Positions 35,594-45,862 of a DNA stretch of 64,000 bases are shown piece by piece (position 1 is the first letter of the stretch; each line of letters begins with the position of its first letter). The stretch comes from Utricularia gibba (lineage: Eukaryota > Streptophyta > Magnoliopsida > Lamiales > Lentibulariaceae). The stretch covers positions 868,001 through 932,000 of the forward strand of contig NEEC01000004.1 in NCBI GenBank assembly GCA_002189035.1, read 5' to 3'. A model generated the notes under the pieces. It was not told where the DNA came from. It saw only the letters and a list, made by a program, of their open reading frames with translations, and made no database searches. Made by a program: the position numbers and the translations under genes.

Positions 35594-36979
35594 TTATCTG
35601 TAACTTGCCTCATATCCACACACGGATCTGTATGTGCTGGTTGACCCACTGTCACTCTCGAGCAAAACGAATTGCTTATCAAGCTTGACTGTGCTAGGGA
35701 ACTGATAGTTTTGCACAGCTGAGCTGACTTGGGATGATGATCTTTGCATTCTAACAGCTCTAGGGACATTTCTCCCTTCGAGACGCCTGCTGGATTGCCT
35801 TTCCAAGGCATCCGCTGGCCTGCTCTTGGGCGCACTGTGGGATCGAACTTTAGCTCTTGATGACTCTGTGTTGGCCATATAGTTGGGGTAGAAGGGGAAC
35901 TCATCATACACAAATTCTCCATACTCTGATCTTGCATAAGAAAATGCTGCTCTGCTGGGATCGGGCTTGGACATGGCTGAGTAGCACTGTGGGCTGCTCT
36001 GTGCCGTCCCGAGTGAGTATTCTTCGAAGTGGTTGCTACATGTTCTAGGACTCAAATCTGCTACAGCTGACGGCACAGAGGGGATCTGCTGGTTCTTCTC
36101 TTGCTTGATTGATGCTCTATGTGCAGATATTCTGTGCTGCATTGCTTCGCTGTGCTGTGTATGGTTTGAATAGCTGTTTCTGGCTTTCGTTGCAGGTTTG
36201 TACCCGCTTCCCAGATCCATCTCCACGATCTTGATGTTCTCCTCAATCCCCTTGTCGTGATCCTGCAGCCATTTCAAAGCAGTGTTGTTAGTTGGTGTAG
36301 ACCTTCATCGACATTGAAACTCACGGGCGTTCTCACTGGATTGAATCGAATATCCTGAGTCGATTTTCTCGGATTGTAGTCGAATGATTTCGCTTCAGCT
36401 GCCAATCGGAGACGATGAGCTCGCGCTCGAGCTTGAACTGTGATCAAAGCCTGCATACATCTCAATGTTGCAGTCGCCTGTTTTCTCACTAAGTGACCTC
36501 TAACCAATGCTTGCAGCTTCACTAAGCCTCTCAATGCATTCAATGCTTTCCTCGCCTACGAAACAGCACAAAATCCTTCATTTTTTGTTTCTGGGTTGCA
36601 TTGGATTGAATTGGTAAAAAACGACACGAAATACCAGATATCCCCTGAAAACAGACTGGATCTTGATTGCAGCAGCCTCCTCCGCTCTCCCGGAGGCAGC
36701 CGCGGTGAGCTGAATCACCACCGCAGCGGCCTTGGCAGCTGCGACCGCGGCGTCGGCAGCAGCCGCTGTGGCGACAGCGAGGGCATGCTTCTTCGCAAGA
36801 GTGGGATCCCTCTCCGGTCTGGGTGACGGACGGCGGAAGCTCCAGCGCCGCTTCTCCTTGGGCCGGTAGTCACCGCCCCTGCCGGGCGAAGCAGCAGCAG
36901 AAGCAGAAGCAGCACATTCTTTCCCAGCGTCCCTTTTCCCGGTAAACAAGTTCCTTATCCAGCGCCCCGTCTTGCCCAT
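35594..36979 (-). CDS. IQ67-domain (IQD) calmodulin-binding protein
   Basis: Exons 36979-36635, 36555-36313 and 36262-35594 (about 418 codons) are proposed. The IQ67 domain is clear: [20 protein letters not shown], split by the conserved phase-0 intron of the family, then [20 protein letters not shown] and [15 protein letters not shown]. The N-terminus [17 protein letters not shown] and [13 protein letters not shown] is basic, and the C-terminal half is serine-rich with a conserved block [15 protein letters not shown] proteins bind calmodulin and microtubules and act as scaffolds in cell-shape control. The second intron would be only 50 nt (36312-36263); if it is not real, the exon would contain an apparent 1-nt deletion near 36290. 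The last codon region reads GYEASYR-stop; alternatively GAG|GCAAGT could be a GC-type donor. Confidence 0.87.
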
Positions 36980-37899
36980 AATCTCTCGTACAGTGATGCG
37001 AGAGCAACAAGTGTACTCGACGCAGAGGGAGAAGAAGAGAGACGACGATGAAGTCGAAGAGTGAAGAGACAGAGTCTCTGGCCACCGCCTATGAGGAGTT
37101 CCTTTCAAGGTGACTACACCCACCCATTAATAAACGGTTCGCACTTTTTCACCCACGCATCCATTCTTAGAATATTTACGACCAAGACCTTATGTTTCGG
37201 ACACAAAAATTACTAATATTAACAACCAATCAAAGCAGGACACGTGTAGGCAATCCCATCACTGCCCCTGTGTACCATGTAGACCATTCCCTATACCCTA
37301 TACCCATGCTATGGTACCATGGCTGGTCACCCCACCCCATACCCCCCTCCCCCACTCTCTTTATTCCTCACTAAAGTAGATTCCACTCCTATGTATGTAC
37401 ATGTGATCCCAAAATACATCAACCATGCCTTATATAACCATCCAAAAATCCAAAACTCCCATTCTATTTGGTTCTACTTTCAAAAATGTTAAAAATATAT
37501 AATACTATATCAAAAAATAAAAATAAAATAGTAAAAATATAAAAAAAATTAAGAATTACAGTTAATCGATTGTACCTAATATTTTTTAATATAATTCATA
37601 TTTTTTTATATAATTGAGTTTCATGTGTGGTTGTCTAATTTATTTGATCTTGAATTTCAACAGAAAAAAAACATATGAAAATATGGAAGTCAACATGTTG
37701 TTTTTAAAAAACTCTTTGTTTTTTAGTATAAATAATTACATAAAATCTTTGTTCTTTATATACAAATGATTATATAAATCATGTGTATTTAATAATAGTA
37801 TCATAACCTTTAAATAGCGTCTTCATATGAATATAATCCCCTTCCAAATATATGATAGGGTGCGAATAATTAGATTCTTGCATACTAAATATCAATTAC

Positions 37900-37937
<38 letters not shown>

Positions 37938-38354
37938 GCATAAAATTAAGAAATCGGATTGCGACCTATGACCCGACCCATACAACCAATCTATAGAAAA
38001 AAAAAAGTCAAATTTAAATTATTTGCATTTACCGTTAGTCTGTAAAATAGGGATTTTTTAATTCAACTTGATTTTATTTATTGCAGCAGACCTCACGTTC
38101 TCATTACATGAACCATCGATCAGCGTCAGATCTGCGTCATTACACGAGAGTGATGTAGAGACAAAATTGGATTAGGATGCAGATGATCGACTGTCGTGCA
38201 GACAACTCGCCTGATTGATTCACTGGGACCATTTCACTAATTAATCCACTATTTAAACAAACAAATGTGGAGACGGTCGCATGAACCGGATCATCATCTC
38301 AACCTGCGTTGAGGGGTGGGAATACACACAGAGTTATTGGATCAAACAATCTTA
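36980..38354. other. IQD promoter and AT-rich spacer
   Basis: The first few hundred bases upstream of the IQD start are pyrimidine-rich and probably carry its 5' leader and promoter. The rest is AT-rich. No coding signal. Confidence 0.4.
37900..37937. repeat. (ATT)n microsatellite
   Basis: About 12-13 uninterrupted units of a TTA/ATT trinucleotide in AT-rich spacer. Confidence 0.95.
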
Positions 38355-38670
38355 TATTTAGATTTAAAAATAAAAATAACTATATAAAAAATTATAAATC
38401 ATTAGTAATTGATTCAATTTAATTTTTTCTAATATAATCAATGTTTTTTATGTGTTTGAATTTTACATGTATTCGTTTAATATATTTTATTAATTTCAAA
38501 AGATAGTGTGTATTTGGATTTAAAAATGAAAATAACTATATAATAGATTATAAATCATTAATAAATTGATTCAATTTAATTTTTTTTAATATAATCAATG
38601 TTTTTTATGTGTTTGAATTTTACGTATCTTCGTTCGATACATTTTATTAATTTCAAAAGAGAGTGTATAT
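38355..38670. repeat. two-copy tandem repeat, period about 156 bp
   Basis: Copy 1 (38355-38510) and copy 2 (38511-38670) share long identical blocks, for example GATTTAAAAAT, TTATAAATCATTA, ATTGATTCAATTTAATTTTT, ATATAATCAATGTTTTTTAT and ATTTTATTAATTTCAAAAGA. They differ by point changes and small indels. The unit is AT-rich with no coding potential. Confidence 0.9.
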
Positions 38671-39347
38671 TATTTATTACATGTATGATTTATAATTTTT
38701 TGAAAACTTTCTAGTTTGTTGTGTTTTATTTAAACACATTATAAATTAAATTATTATACCAAACTCATTCTATTTTGTGTGTTGGTATATTGGGTTTGGT
38801 AATGAATAGTAATGGAGGAGTTGCATGGCATGGCATGTGCGAGTCTATGCTATGGGCATCCTCCACCAATGACATTTATGGTTGCTGCTCTTGTAGATGT
38901 GGCGCTGCGTTGCTCGCGATACGTGGTCTACTCCACATGGGTGGGCTTCGCATTGATGGCGAATTATTAAAAGCTTTTGTCTCGTTGTCCTTTTTTATTC
39001 TTACAGAAATGATACTATTACATGGAATGGGATTATTCGGACCAACACAGTGTAGACTAGGTGGTTGGGATCGGGCGATGCTTTCCGTTCGACGGTCTCA
39101 AACTGGGCTGGCCTCATGTGATGAAAACACCAATTGCCGCTGCGGGGTCGGTGGGCTGGCCTCATTGTTAAATGTGGGCTTCGGATGGAAGAATGTATTC
39201 GGCCCGTAAGAGCACAACAAATGACACGGAACCCATTCTGCTTCGACGCTGGCGGCATCGCCGTTCGAGATAGTCCTCGTCCAATCGTCCCTGTTCCTGG
39301 ACGTTTTGTGTGATTCAAAGACCGTTTTATTTTTCCCGTGCCTGGGC
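38671..39347. other. RPC9 upstream region
   Basis: Contains open frames on both strands without recognisable similarity. Near 39170-39210 it has TGGGCT and GGCCCG sequences (Site II-like) that probably belong to the RPC9 promoter. Confidence 0.4.
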
Positions 39348-40076
39348 ATGAAGATGTACGCAGCTTTTTTTCCCCTTATTCAATGTTTGAATGAAGGTTT
39401 TGTGAGTTACTGAAGAGTTTAAATTTTGTTGTGCTGTGTGCTGTAGAATCGAGCAGAATGCTGGTCCTTTGACCAATTTTGAAGTTCTTCATCTTTTGAG
39501 ATCAAGGGGTGCAAGGAAGGATGTTATTCGTATTGTTGATGTAGTTACTCCATCTGAGTTCAAGGTGTTTGAGTATCTAGAGCAGAGTCCTGCGACCACT
39601 CAAACAAGGGAGATGATACAGAAGTTTGTGGAGGTGAGCCAAAAATTCGATCTTTCCAAGGCTGAGATTCTGAACATCATCAACTTGAGGCCTGTATCCG
39701 CTGTTGAACTTTACACGGTAATTCCTTGCAAAGCTTTTGTCTTTAACAATACCCATCCCATATTTTGGCTCTGGGGTTCTTCAAACTGATGTATTTCTTG
39801 TTTTTTGGGCGCTTTTTTTTTTTTTTTTTTTGATGAACTTGCTAAGCCTTACACCGTAAGCGTTTGAAGTGTATGTGTCTTCCCTTTATCAGTTTAGGAT
39901 ATTGATTCTTCACTTGGGGCCGATTAACAGGTTGATGAATCCTTTGAAGCGTTTGTTTACATTTGACTTGGTTGAAACAGATTATCGAGGAATGCGACGA
40001 GCGTATGAAGGATGGAGTTGATGAGCTTTTGGAGATGATCTCCCAGAACCTAGCGCCACCACCTGAGAATGGATGA
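39348..40076 (+). CDS. RPC9: DNA-directed RNA polymerase III subunit RPC9 (Rpb4-like/CGRP-RCP9)
   Basis: Three exons, 39348-39355, 39447-39717 and 39981-40076, join to 124 residues starting MKIIEQNAGPLTNFEVL. The conserved body LLRSRGARKDVIRIVDVVTP, SEFKVFEYLEQS and LSKAEILNIINLRPVSAVEL matches plant RPC9. RPC9 pairs with RPC8 to form the stalk of RNA polymerase III, the enzyme that makes tRNA, 5S rRNA and U6. The first coding exon is only 8 nt (ATGAAGAT); it is supported by a GT donor, an acceptor at 39446 and reconstruction of the family's MKI start. The gene looks intact. Confidence 0.92.
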
Positions 40077-40903
40077 AGACATTGCCGCTTCTCAGGTTTC
40101 CACAATCTGACCTTTCATGGTAGCTGTTGTTCGTCAGACTTAGAAGACGATGACTTCGACGTGCATTGCGAGGAAAGATGGAAGAGGATAGCAAAATGTG
40201 CTTCTCAAACTGAGCAACAGAACAAACTCCATTGTAAACCTGTGTTCTCTTACGAAGGTTAATACAATGGCTCTTCGGCAACATCGTTCACGCTGCTGAT
40301 TCGCCCTACTTCAACTTTTCCTGCAAACCTTGATGCTAAACATGGGAATGTCGGTTTTCGGTTAATCAGTATTTTCTTTGAAAAATTATGCGAAGTTCAG
40401 CATTTACTATCCCTAAATTCGCGTGGTTGTACGGTTGTGTTAGATTTTGCCCTAATTCTTAAACCCTGCTCTTGGAAACAACAATTAGGAATCCGGGTTT
40501 TATTCTCAAAGAAAAAGGGAATTGGGATTTTTGGGGATCCTGTATTCGAAATTTCGGATTTATGCAATCCGAAAGTCAAAATTTTTCAGAATTAAGAAGT
40601 TTCAGTGGAGTAGATTATATATATATACTTCGAAAATCGGTTCTTTTATGGTTGGGGGTACAGAGTTCATGAAGAGCTAGAAGAAGTGGAAGAAGGACTT
40701 AGTTTTGCCATACTTTGATATCGTCATTCACTGGTAAACGAACCATTCTACTGTCACTGCTAGTAGTTCCCTTGCCATTGAAAAAAGAAAGTTTCAATTT
40801 GCTTCTTTTTATGCCTTTTGATTAGGTATCGGGATGATTTTTAGTGCAAAGAAGTTCCATATCGAGTAAGGAGACAGACGGCGGCGTGCGTTCAAGGGTA
40901 AGC
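40077..40903. other. RPC9 3' UTR and THP1 upstream region
   Basis: Tandem spacer of about 830 bp. It holds the 3' UTR of RPC9 and the promoter and leader of THP1. No other gene is visible. Confidence 0.4.
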
Positions 40904-43242
40904 ATGGCGGCGTACGTAAGCATGGGGGAAGCTCATCGGCGAATCACAGAATACCTCAATCGTTTTGCGGACGCTGTATCGTTTCAAGACGGGAAATCTC
41001 TCGGGCGGCTACTCTCTTTCTCCTCTGATTCCGCAGTTCTTCTCTCTCTCGCAGACGCCCTCAACACCTTTCAGGTCAGTTTTCTAGTGAGCATTTCAAA
41101 TTGTTGCTGTTTAAGTGATTCTTAATGGCTAGAAGTTTGAGAAATTAGGCTATCCTTTTTTTGTTTGCAAATTAGTGCTGTTAATTTGTTGTCGTTGGAG
41201 CACCAGTTATCTACTTTCGCTTATACGTTGCTTGTGATCTCTTCAGTTAGTTGGCATTTAACCAAGTCTGTTCATACAGGATGCTAACAGGGTTATTAGG
41301 CAAGCAGACAAGTACTCTCAGTATGAGGACATTCTGGTTCCAATCTTTCGTGCCTTGCAGAGTTATCGTCTCAACAATTTGGCAGAGACGTACATTGCCT
41401 TTGAAAAGGCATCCAAGTAAGTCCTTTGAGTGAAAGTTTGCCAGCATTTTAGGATCCTAATGATCGGGGATTATAGTGCTTTTATTCAGGAATTTCGAAA
41501 TTGGGACTCAGCTTGGGCTTTGGAAGCGTTGTATGTGCTTGTGTATGAAATTCGGATTCTAGCAGAGAGGGTGAGGAAAACAATAATATGGTCACTTTAA
41601 AAAGTTTATTTTATTTACTTCTTGCCCTCCAAGAACTGACGATTCTAGAATTTCCATATGAATGATGTTGTTCTTATGCTTGTTTTATGAAGGCTGATGT
41701 AGAATTGGCTTCCATGGGTAAATCCCCAGAAAAATTGAAAGGTGCTGGTTCTTTCCTCATGAAAGTATTTGGAGTGCTTGCAGTAAAAGGACAAAAGCGT
41801 GTTGGAGCTTTATATGTTACGTGCCAACTCTTTAAAATCTACTTTAAGCTGGGGACGATCCATCTATGTCGCAGTGTAATAAGGAGTATTGAAACAGCCA
41901 AAATTTTTGACTTTGAGGAGTTCCCGGTCAGGGACAAAGTCACTTACATGTATTACACTGGCCGTTTGGAAGTCTACAATGAAAACTTCCTAGCTGCAGA
42001 CCAAAAGTTATCTTATGCATTGGCTCATTGTCATTCCAATCGAGAAGAAAATATAAGGTTTTTTTTTTACTGCCTTCTCAAAGATTTGCGTGCTATTTTT
42101 CTGAATTCTGGAAGCAGTTTTCCACTTGAAGGCTTTAGTTTCAGCAAAAATATTGACAAATCAGTTCTCCCCTGCCTTATTAACCACCTATGTTTTTATA
42201 TTTGCGTATAGGATGATCCTAAAATTTCTGATACCAGTCAAGCTCTCAATAGGCATTTTTCCTAAGGCTAATCTACTTGAGAAGTATCATTTAGATGAGG
42301 TATGAGCTGTTTATAGTTAATTTGTTGTGCTGTAACCCATTCTTATATGCAGCCAAAACGAGATATTTGAAATATGCTGTTGCATTGCATTAATTTTTCT
42401 CCCAAGAACTTCTGCCTTGGGCAAATCAATTTGTAATGCCAGTGTGCTTCTGATCTCCCTGTAAATACGTCCTTTTTCACCTGCAGTATAGTAATATTGT
42501 TTTAGCTCTGAAGAGAGGTGATCTTCGTCTTCTAAGACATGCACTTCAGGAGCATGATGACAGGTGCCCAACTCGTGTAACATGTGATTCTATAATCTTA
42601 CCACTGCACATTTTCAAATACTTCTGCACCAGGTTCTTAAGGTCAGGAGTCTACCTTGTTCTTGAGAAGCTGGAACTCCAAGTCTATCGACGACTCGTCA
42701 AGAAAATGTATGCATTCTTCCCCTGTTCTTCCCTTTCTTCAAAAAATGTGGCCTTGAAGAGATGGTTTCCATTTTTTTGACAGCTACATCATCCAAAAGC
42801 AAAAGGACCCAAATAAAGCCCACCAGATTAAGTTGGATGTCATCGTCAAAGCACTGAAGTGGCTTGAATTCGATATGGACATCGATGAGGTACTCCTTTT
42901 TGTCGTTGCATCTTTTCCCTTTGCGTTTGTCATGTGGTCATTCACATACAATGTGAGATTCTCTCGACACTAGTAGATAGAACTGAGGTGTAAAAGATGA
43001 TCAACTGCAAGCCATAGTTTCTGTCAAGTTCAATGCTTTCGCAGATCCTTCAGCTCATCATCATCTTGGCTACACAGCATCCATATCGTCTTCACAGTTC
43101 ATTCATCATGCAGGTGGAGTGCATCATGTCCATTCTCATCTACAAGAACCTCATGAAAGGCTACTTCGCTCACAAGAACAAGGTGGTTGTTCTCAGCAAA
43201 CAGGACCCCTTCCCGAAGCTCGGCGGCCGCCCAGTCGGCTAG
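40904..43242 (+). CDS. THP1: THP1/EER5-like TREX-2 complex subunit (PCI domain)
   Basis: Nine exons, 40904-41074, 41280-41416, 41477-41570, 41693-42057, 42212-42299, 42487-42563, 42633-42707, 42784-42889 and 43114-43242, join in phase to 413 residues, the length of Arabidopsis THP1. Matching blocks: YVSMGEAHRRITEYLNRFAD, QEFRNWDSAWALEALYV, MKVFGVLAVKGQKRVGALYV, SVIRSIETAKIFDFEEFPV, KVTYMYYTGRLEVYNENF, GDLRLLRHALQEHDDRFLRS and the C-terminal PCI part VVVLSKQDPFPKLGG. THP1 joins SAC3 and the nuclear pore in mRNA export; in Arabidopsis the same gene is EER5, linked to ethylene response. The start MAAYVSMGE is chosen by family alignment. The gene appears intact. Confidence 0.96.
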
Positions 43243-43922
43243 ACCCAAACGCCGCCGCTGCTCTGGAGTTGGCTTCTCCTCCCGGAACTTGCGCGACTAC
43301 AGATCGGTATCAGACAAACACGTGTTACCGTATTTTGCTGTCTTAAACAGATTTTTAATTATAAATTGTGTCTTAAATTCAAACTGGATTAGGACATAAA
43401 TAGATAGATTGATTGTGGGACCCTTCCATGTGAGGGTTTTCCAGCTTGTCTTGCCGCATTCTCCCACCTCCATTCCTTCTCCATATCACATGACCTGTTG
43501 CTGCCTGCCTAAAATCATGGAGTTAGATTCCGTTCAATCTAAATTGATAAGTAAATCGGAAAATGGATAAGATAATATTTTTTAAAAATATTTTAAAGAT
43601 ATAATTAAAAATTATAAAAAGAGTTCAAACTCGAATTTATGATTAAATCAAAGAATAGAATTATTATACATTTGGTCGTATTTTCCATAATAAAAATAAT
43701 GACGGGTAATATGTATTTATCATATTTGGGGTCCACTCTTCCCATATCGAGACACGCGTAGTTTGATTTTGTTTTTTTTTTTTTTTGAAGTTTAAAATGT
43801 ATTAATTATGGGAAATGGAAAAAATGTATATTTCAGAAGCTAATTGAACTAAAAAGAGCTACAAATATGTCGATTTATATGAATTTTATTTATATATTTT
43901 TTCGGGTTTTTTTGATATTTTT
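43243..43922. other. convergent spacer, THP1 (+) / EPFL (-)
   Basis: Holds the 3' UTRs of both genes; AT-rich from 43550 to 43920. No other feature. Confidence 0.4.
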
Positions 43923-44239
43923 CTAAGGCATGAAGAGGTTGTCTTTACACTTGCATCTCCAGGCTTCAGGGTAGTACTCGGTCGGGGTAGACATCCCCGG
44001 CTGGACCGGTACGTGCACCGCCACACACGGCCAGCACCCGCCGCATTTAGATCTGCACGACGGCGGCCACGACCCCAGCCCCATTCTCCTCGCCCCGTAA
44101 CCTGAACGATTCACAAAAGAGAACAACACATGAAGGCAGGGGTTCCGAGGATACGACTCCGAGAGAGATGGTACTTACCATCAAGCCCCATAGCTGAAAC
44201 ACAGAGCAGTATCAGAACTCCAAGAGAGAGCACCCTCAT
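43923..44239 (-). CDS. EPIDERMAL PATTERNING FACTOR-like secreted peptide (EPFL4/EPFL6 type)
   Basis: Two exons, 44239-44179 and 44101-43923, joined in phase 1, encode 79 residues. The N-terminus MRVLSLGVLILLCVSAMG is a hydrophobic signal peptide. The C-terminal mature region begins about GSWPPSCRSKCGGCWPC and continues VHVPVQPG..EYYPEAWRCKC to NLFMP. It has six cysteines and the YYPEAWRCKCxxxLxMP ending shared with EPFL4, EPFL5 and EPFL6/CHALLAH. These peptides are ligands of ERECTA-family receptor kinases, with TMM as co-receptor for some, and control stomatal patterning, stem growth and vascular development. Only about 10 residues separate signal peptide and mature peptide, shorter than in Arabidopsis EPFL6. 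Confidence 0.93.
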
Positions 44240-45862
44240 ATCCCGTGAAGCTGAAACAAGCACAAAACTTGCAACGAGAAGGAGGAGGAGGAGAAGAAGA
44301 AGAAGGAGGAGGAGGAGAGGGCAGGGGAGTGTGTGTTATTGCGAGTGAACATGCCATTGAGAAAAAGACTCCCGTTTTTATTTGTGTCCAAAAATGATTT
44401 TTCAGTTGCCATTTACATCATCCCTCAAGATACTGATAACCCAATGGCATTTCGAATGTTGAGTTAATTTGATTCTGTTTGTTTAATAACTAGAGGAAGA
44501 CTAGGGTGGTAAGTGGAGGACACTGTTGCTAAGGAGAGACAAGGGGAAGGGGGCAATGGCCTTCCCCAGAAATGTGAAGGTGCAGACAGAGGGTCAAGAT
44601 AAGGGAGAAAAACAAATGTTGGATTGGTCTGTGTGTTGATGTCAAGACCCGGAAGAGAGGGCCCCATATACTGCTCTGCAACACTCAGAATTGATTGATT
44701 TGTATGTGCAGGTGGAAATGGAGGTTACTATCCCATCCCCCATGCCCCTATGGTGGAGCAGGAGCACACTGTTCAGAGACTCACAAAGCACTTCAACTTA
44801 AACCCTCCTCCATTTCTCCTTGTAGCTCAAAAAGTAAACTTTCAACAGGCATTCATACGGTAGCAGTCTGATAAGGTGACAATGCCACTACCCGTATCGT
44901 GTTGATTGAGGTTGTGGGGGTGGCTAGGATTACTGGGATTGCCAACGAACTTTCTTGGGGCTGAGCTGCTGCGGTAAAATTTGTGTTACCGTCAGGGGGG
45001 GGAGCGGGTAAAATTTTCAAGAAGGTAGCTATCTGTCAACGTCGCCAATAAACTATGCACTGAAAATGAAAAACAAGGGACCATCGGAGGGAGTTGGGGA
45101 ATGCTAACTGCTTCCCAGGAAAGCCCCCGTATGCATAAATGTGCACTACTCCCTTTCAAACACATGCTCAAAAGGGCAGCAGAATGCAGACTGGATTAAG
45201 TTGTCTTCATAATCTTAATTTGTAAATCCTACTGGATCTGTTGCCGGGGGTTTGGCATTAAAAGAGGGGGAAACCTCGGCCCATGCTCGAGGGTGGTGGC
45301 GTTTCATGTTTCACTGGTTTGTCGAATCACTCGTTTCGCCTCGTCACTTTCCTCCCTCGCCTTTCCCGTCTTTTCAATTCATCCCTTTGCTTTTCCTGCT
45401 CTTTCTTTTGTTTTACATGATCCATCCAGCGGACTTCGAATTCCTCTTTATTCTTCATTCCGACAATGACGAACATCCACAACAAATCGTACAAAAGACT
45501 TGGAAAAACATGAAGTGGGAACGAAGAATTAACTCTGCTTCAGATACTCAGCAACGGCATTGAGAAGTGTGGCTAAACCAGATAGATACATGGAGACGAC
45601 AGTGATGCTTTGGAACATGAAAAGGAGGAAGATGGGATAAGAATGGATGCTCCGGCTGTGGGCTCGGGATGCCCAAACCAAGAGCCCACTGAACGAAAGC
45701 CTTCTTTTTTTAGTCTCTCTGTCCAAAACAATATGGAAAGCTGAGAGAGAGAAGGGCACAACCGCCAAATGAGGGATTCTTGTCTATATATGAGTTTCAA
45801 ACTGCCAATTGAAAAAGATTGTTGCATCGCGCTCGCTCCAGTTTTCTGAGAATCGAAGAAAA
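44240..45862. other. divergent promoter region, EPFL (-) / AILP1 (+)
   Basis: About 1.6 kb between divergent genes. The first ~100 bp contain a purine-rich GGA/GAA run (5' leader of the EPFL gene). Towards the AILP1 gene CTATATATG at 45784-45792 lies ~70 bp before its ATG and is a likely TATA box. No other gene is recognised. Confidence 0.4.

Noticed and set aside
38775-39209. 144-codon open frame on the plus strand upstream of RPC9
   Set aside because: Low-complexity, cysteine/glycine-rich translation with no family signature, and it overlaps the RPC9 promoter region; likely chance.
45790-45849. Possible uORF (MSFKLPIEKDCC...) upstream of AILP1
   Set aside because: It starts only a few bases after the TATA box, so it should lie mostly upstream of the transcription start.
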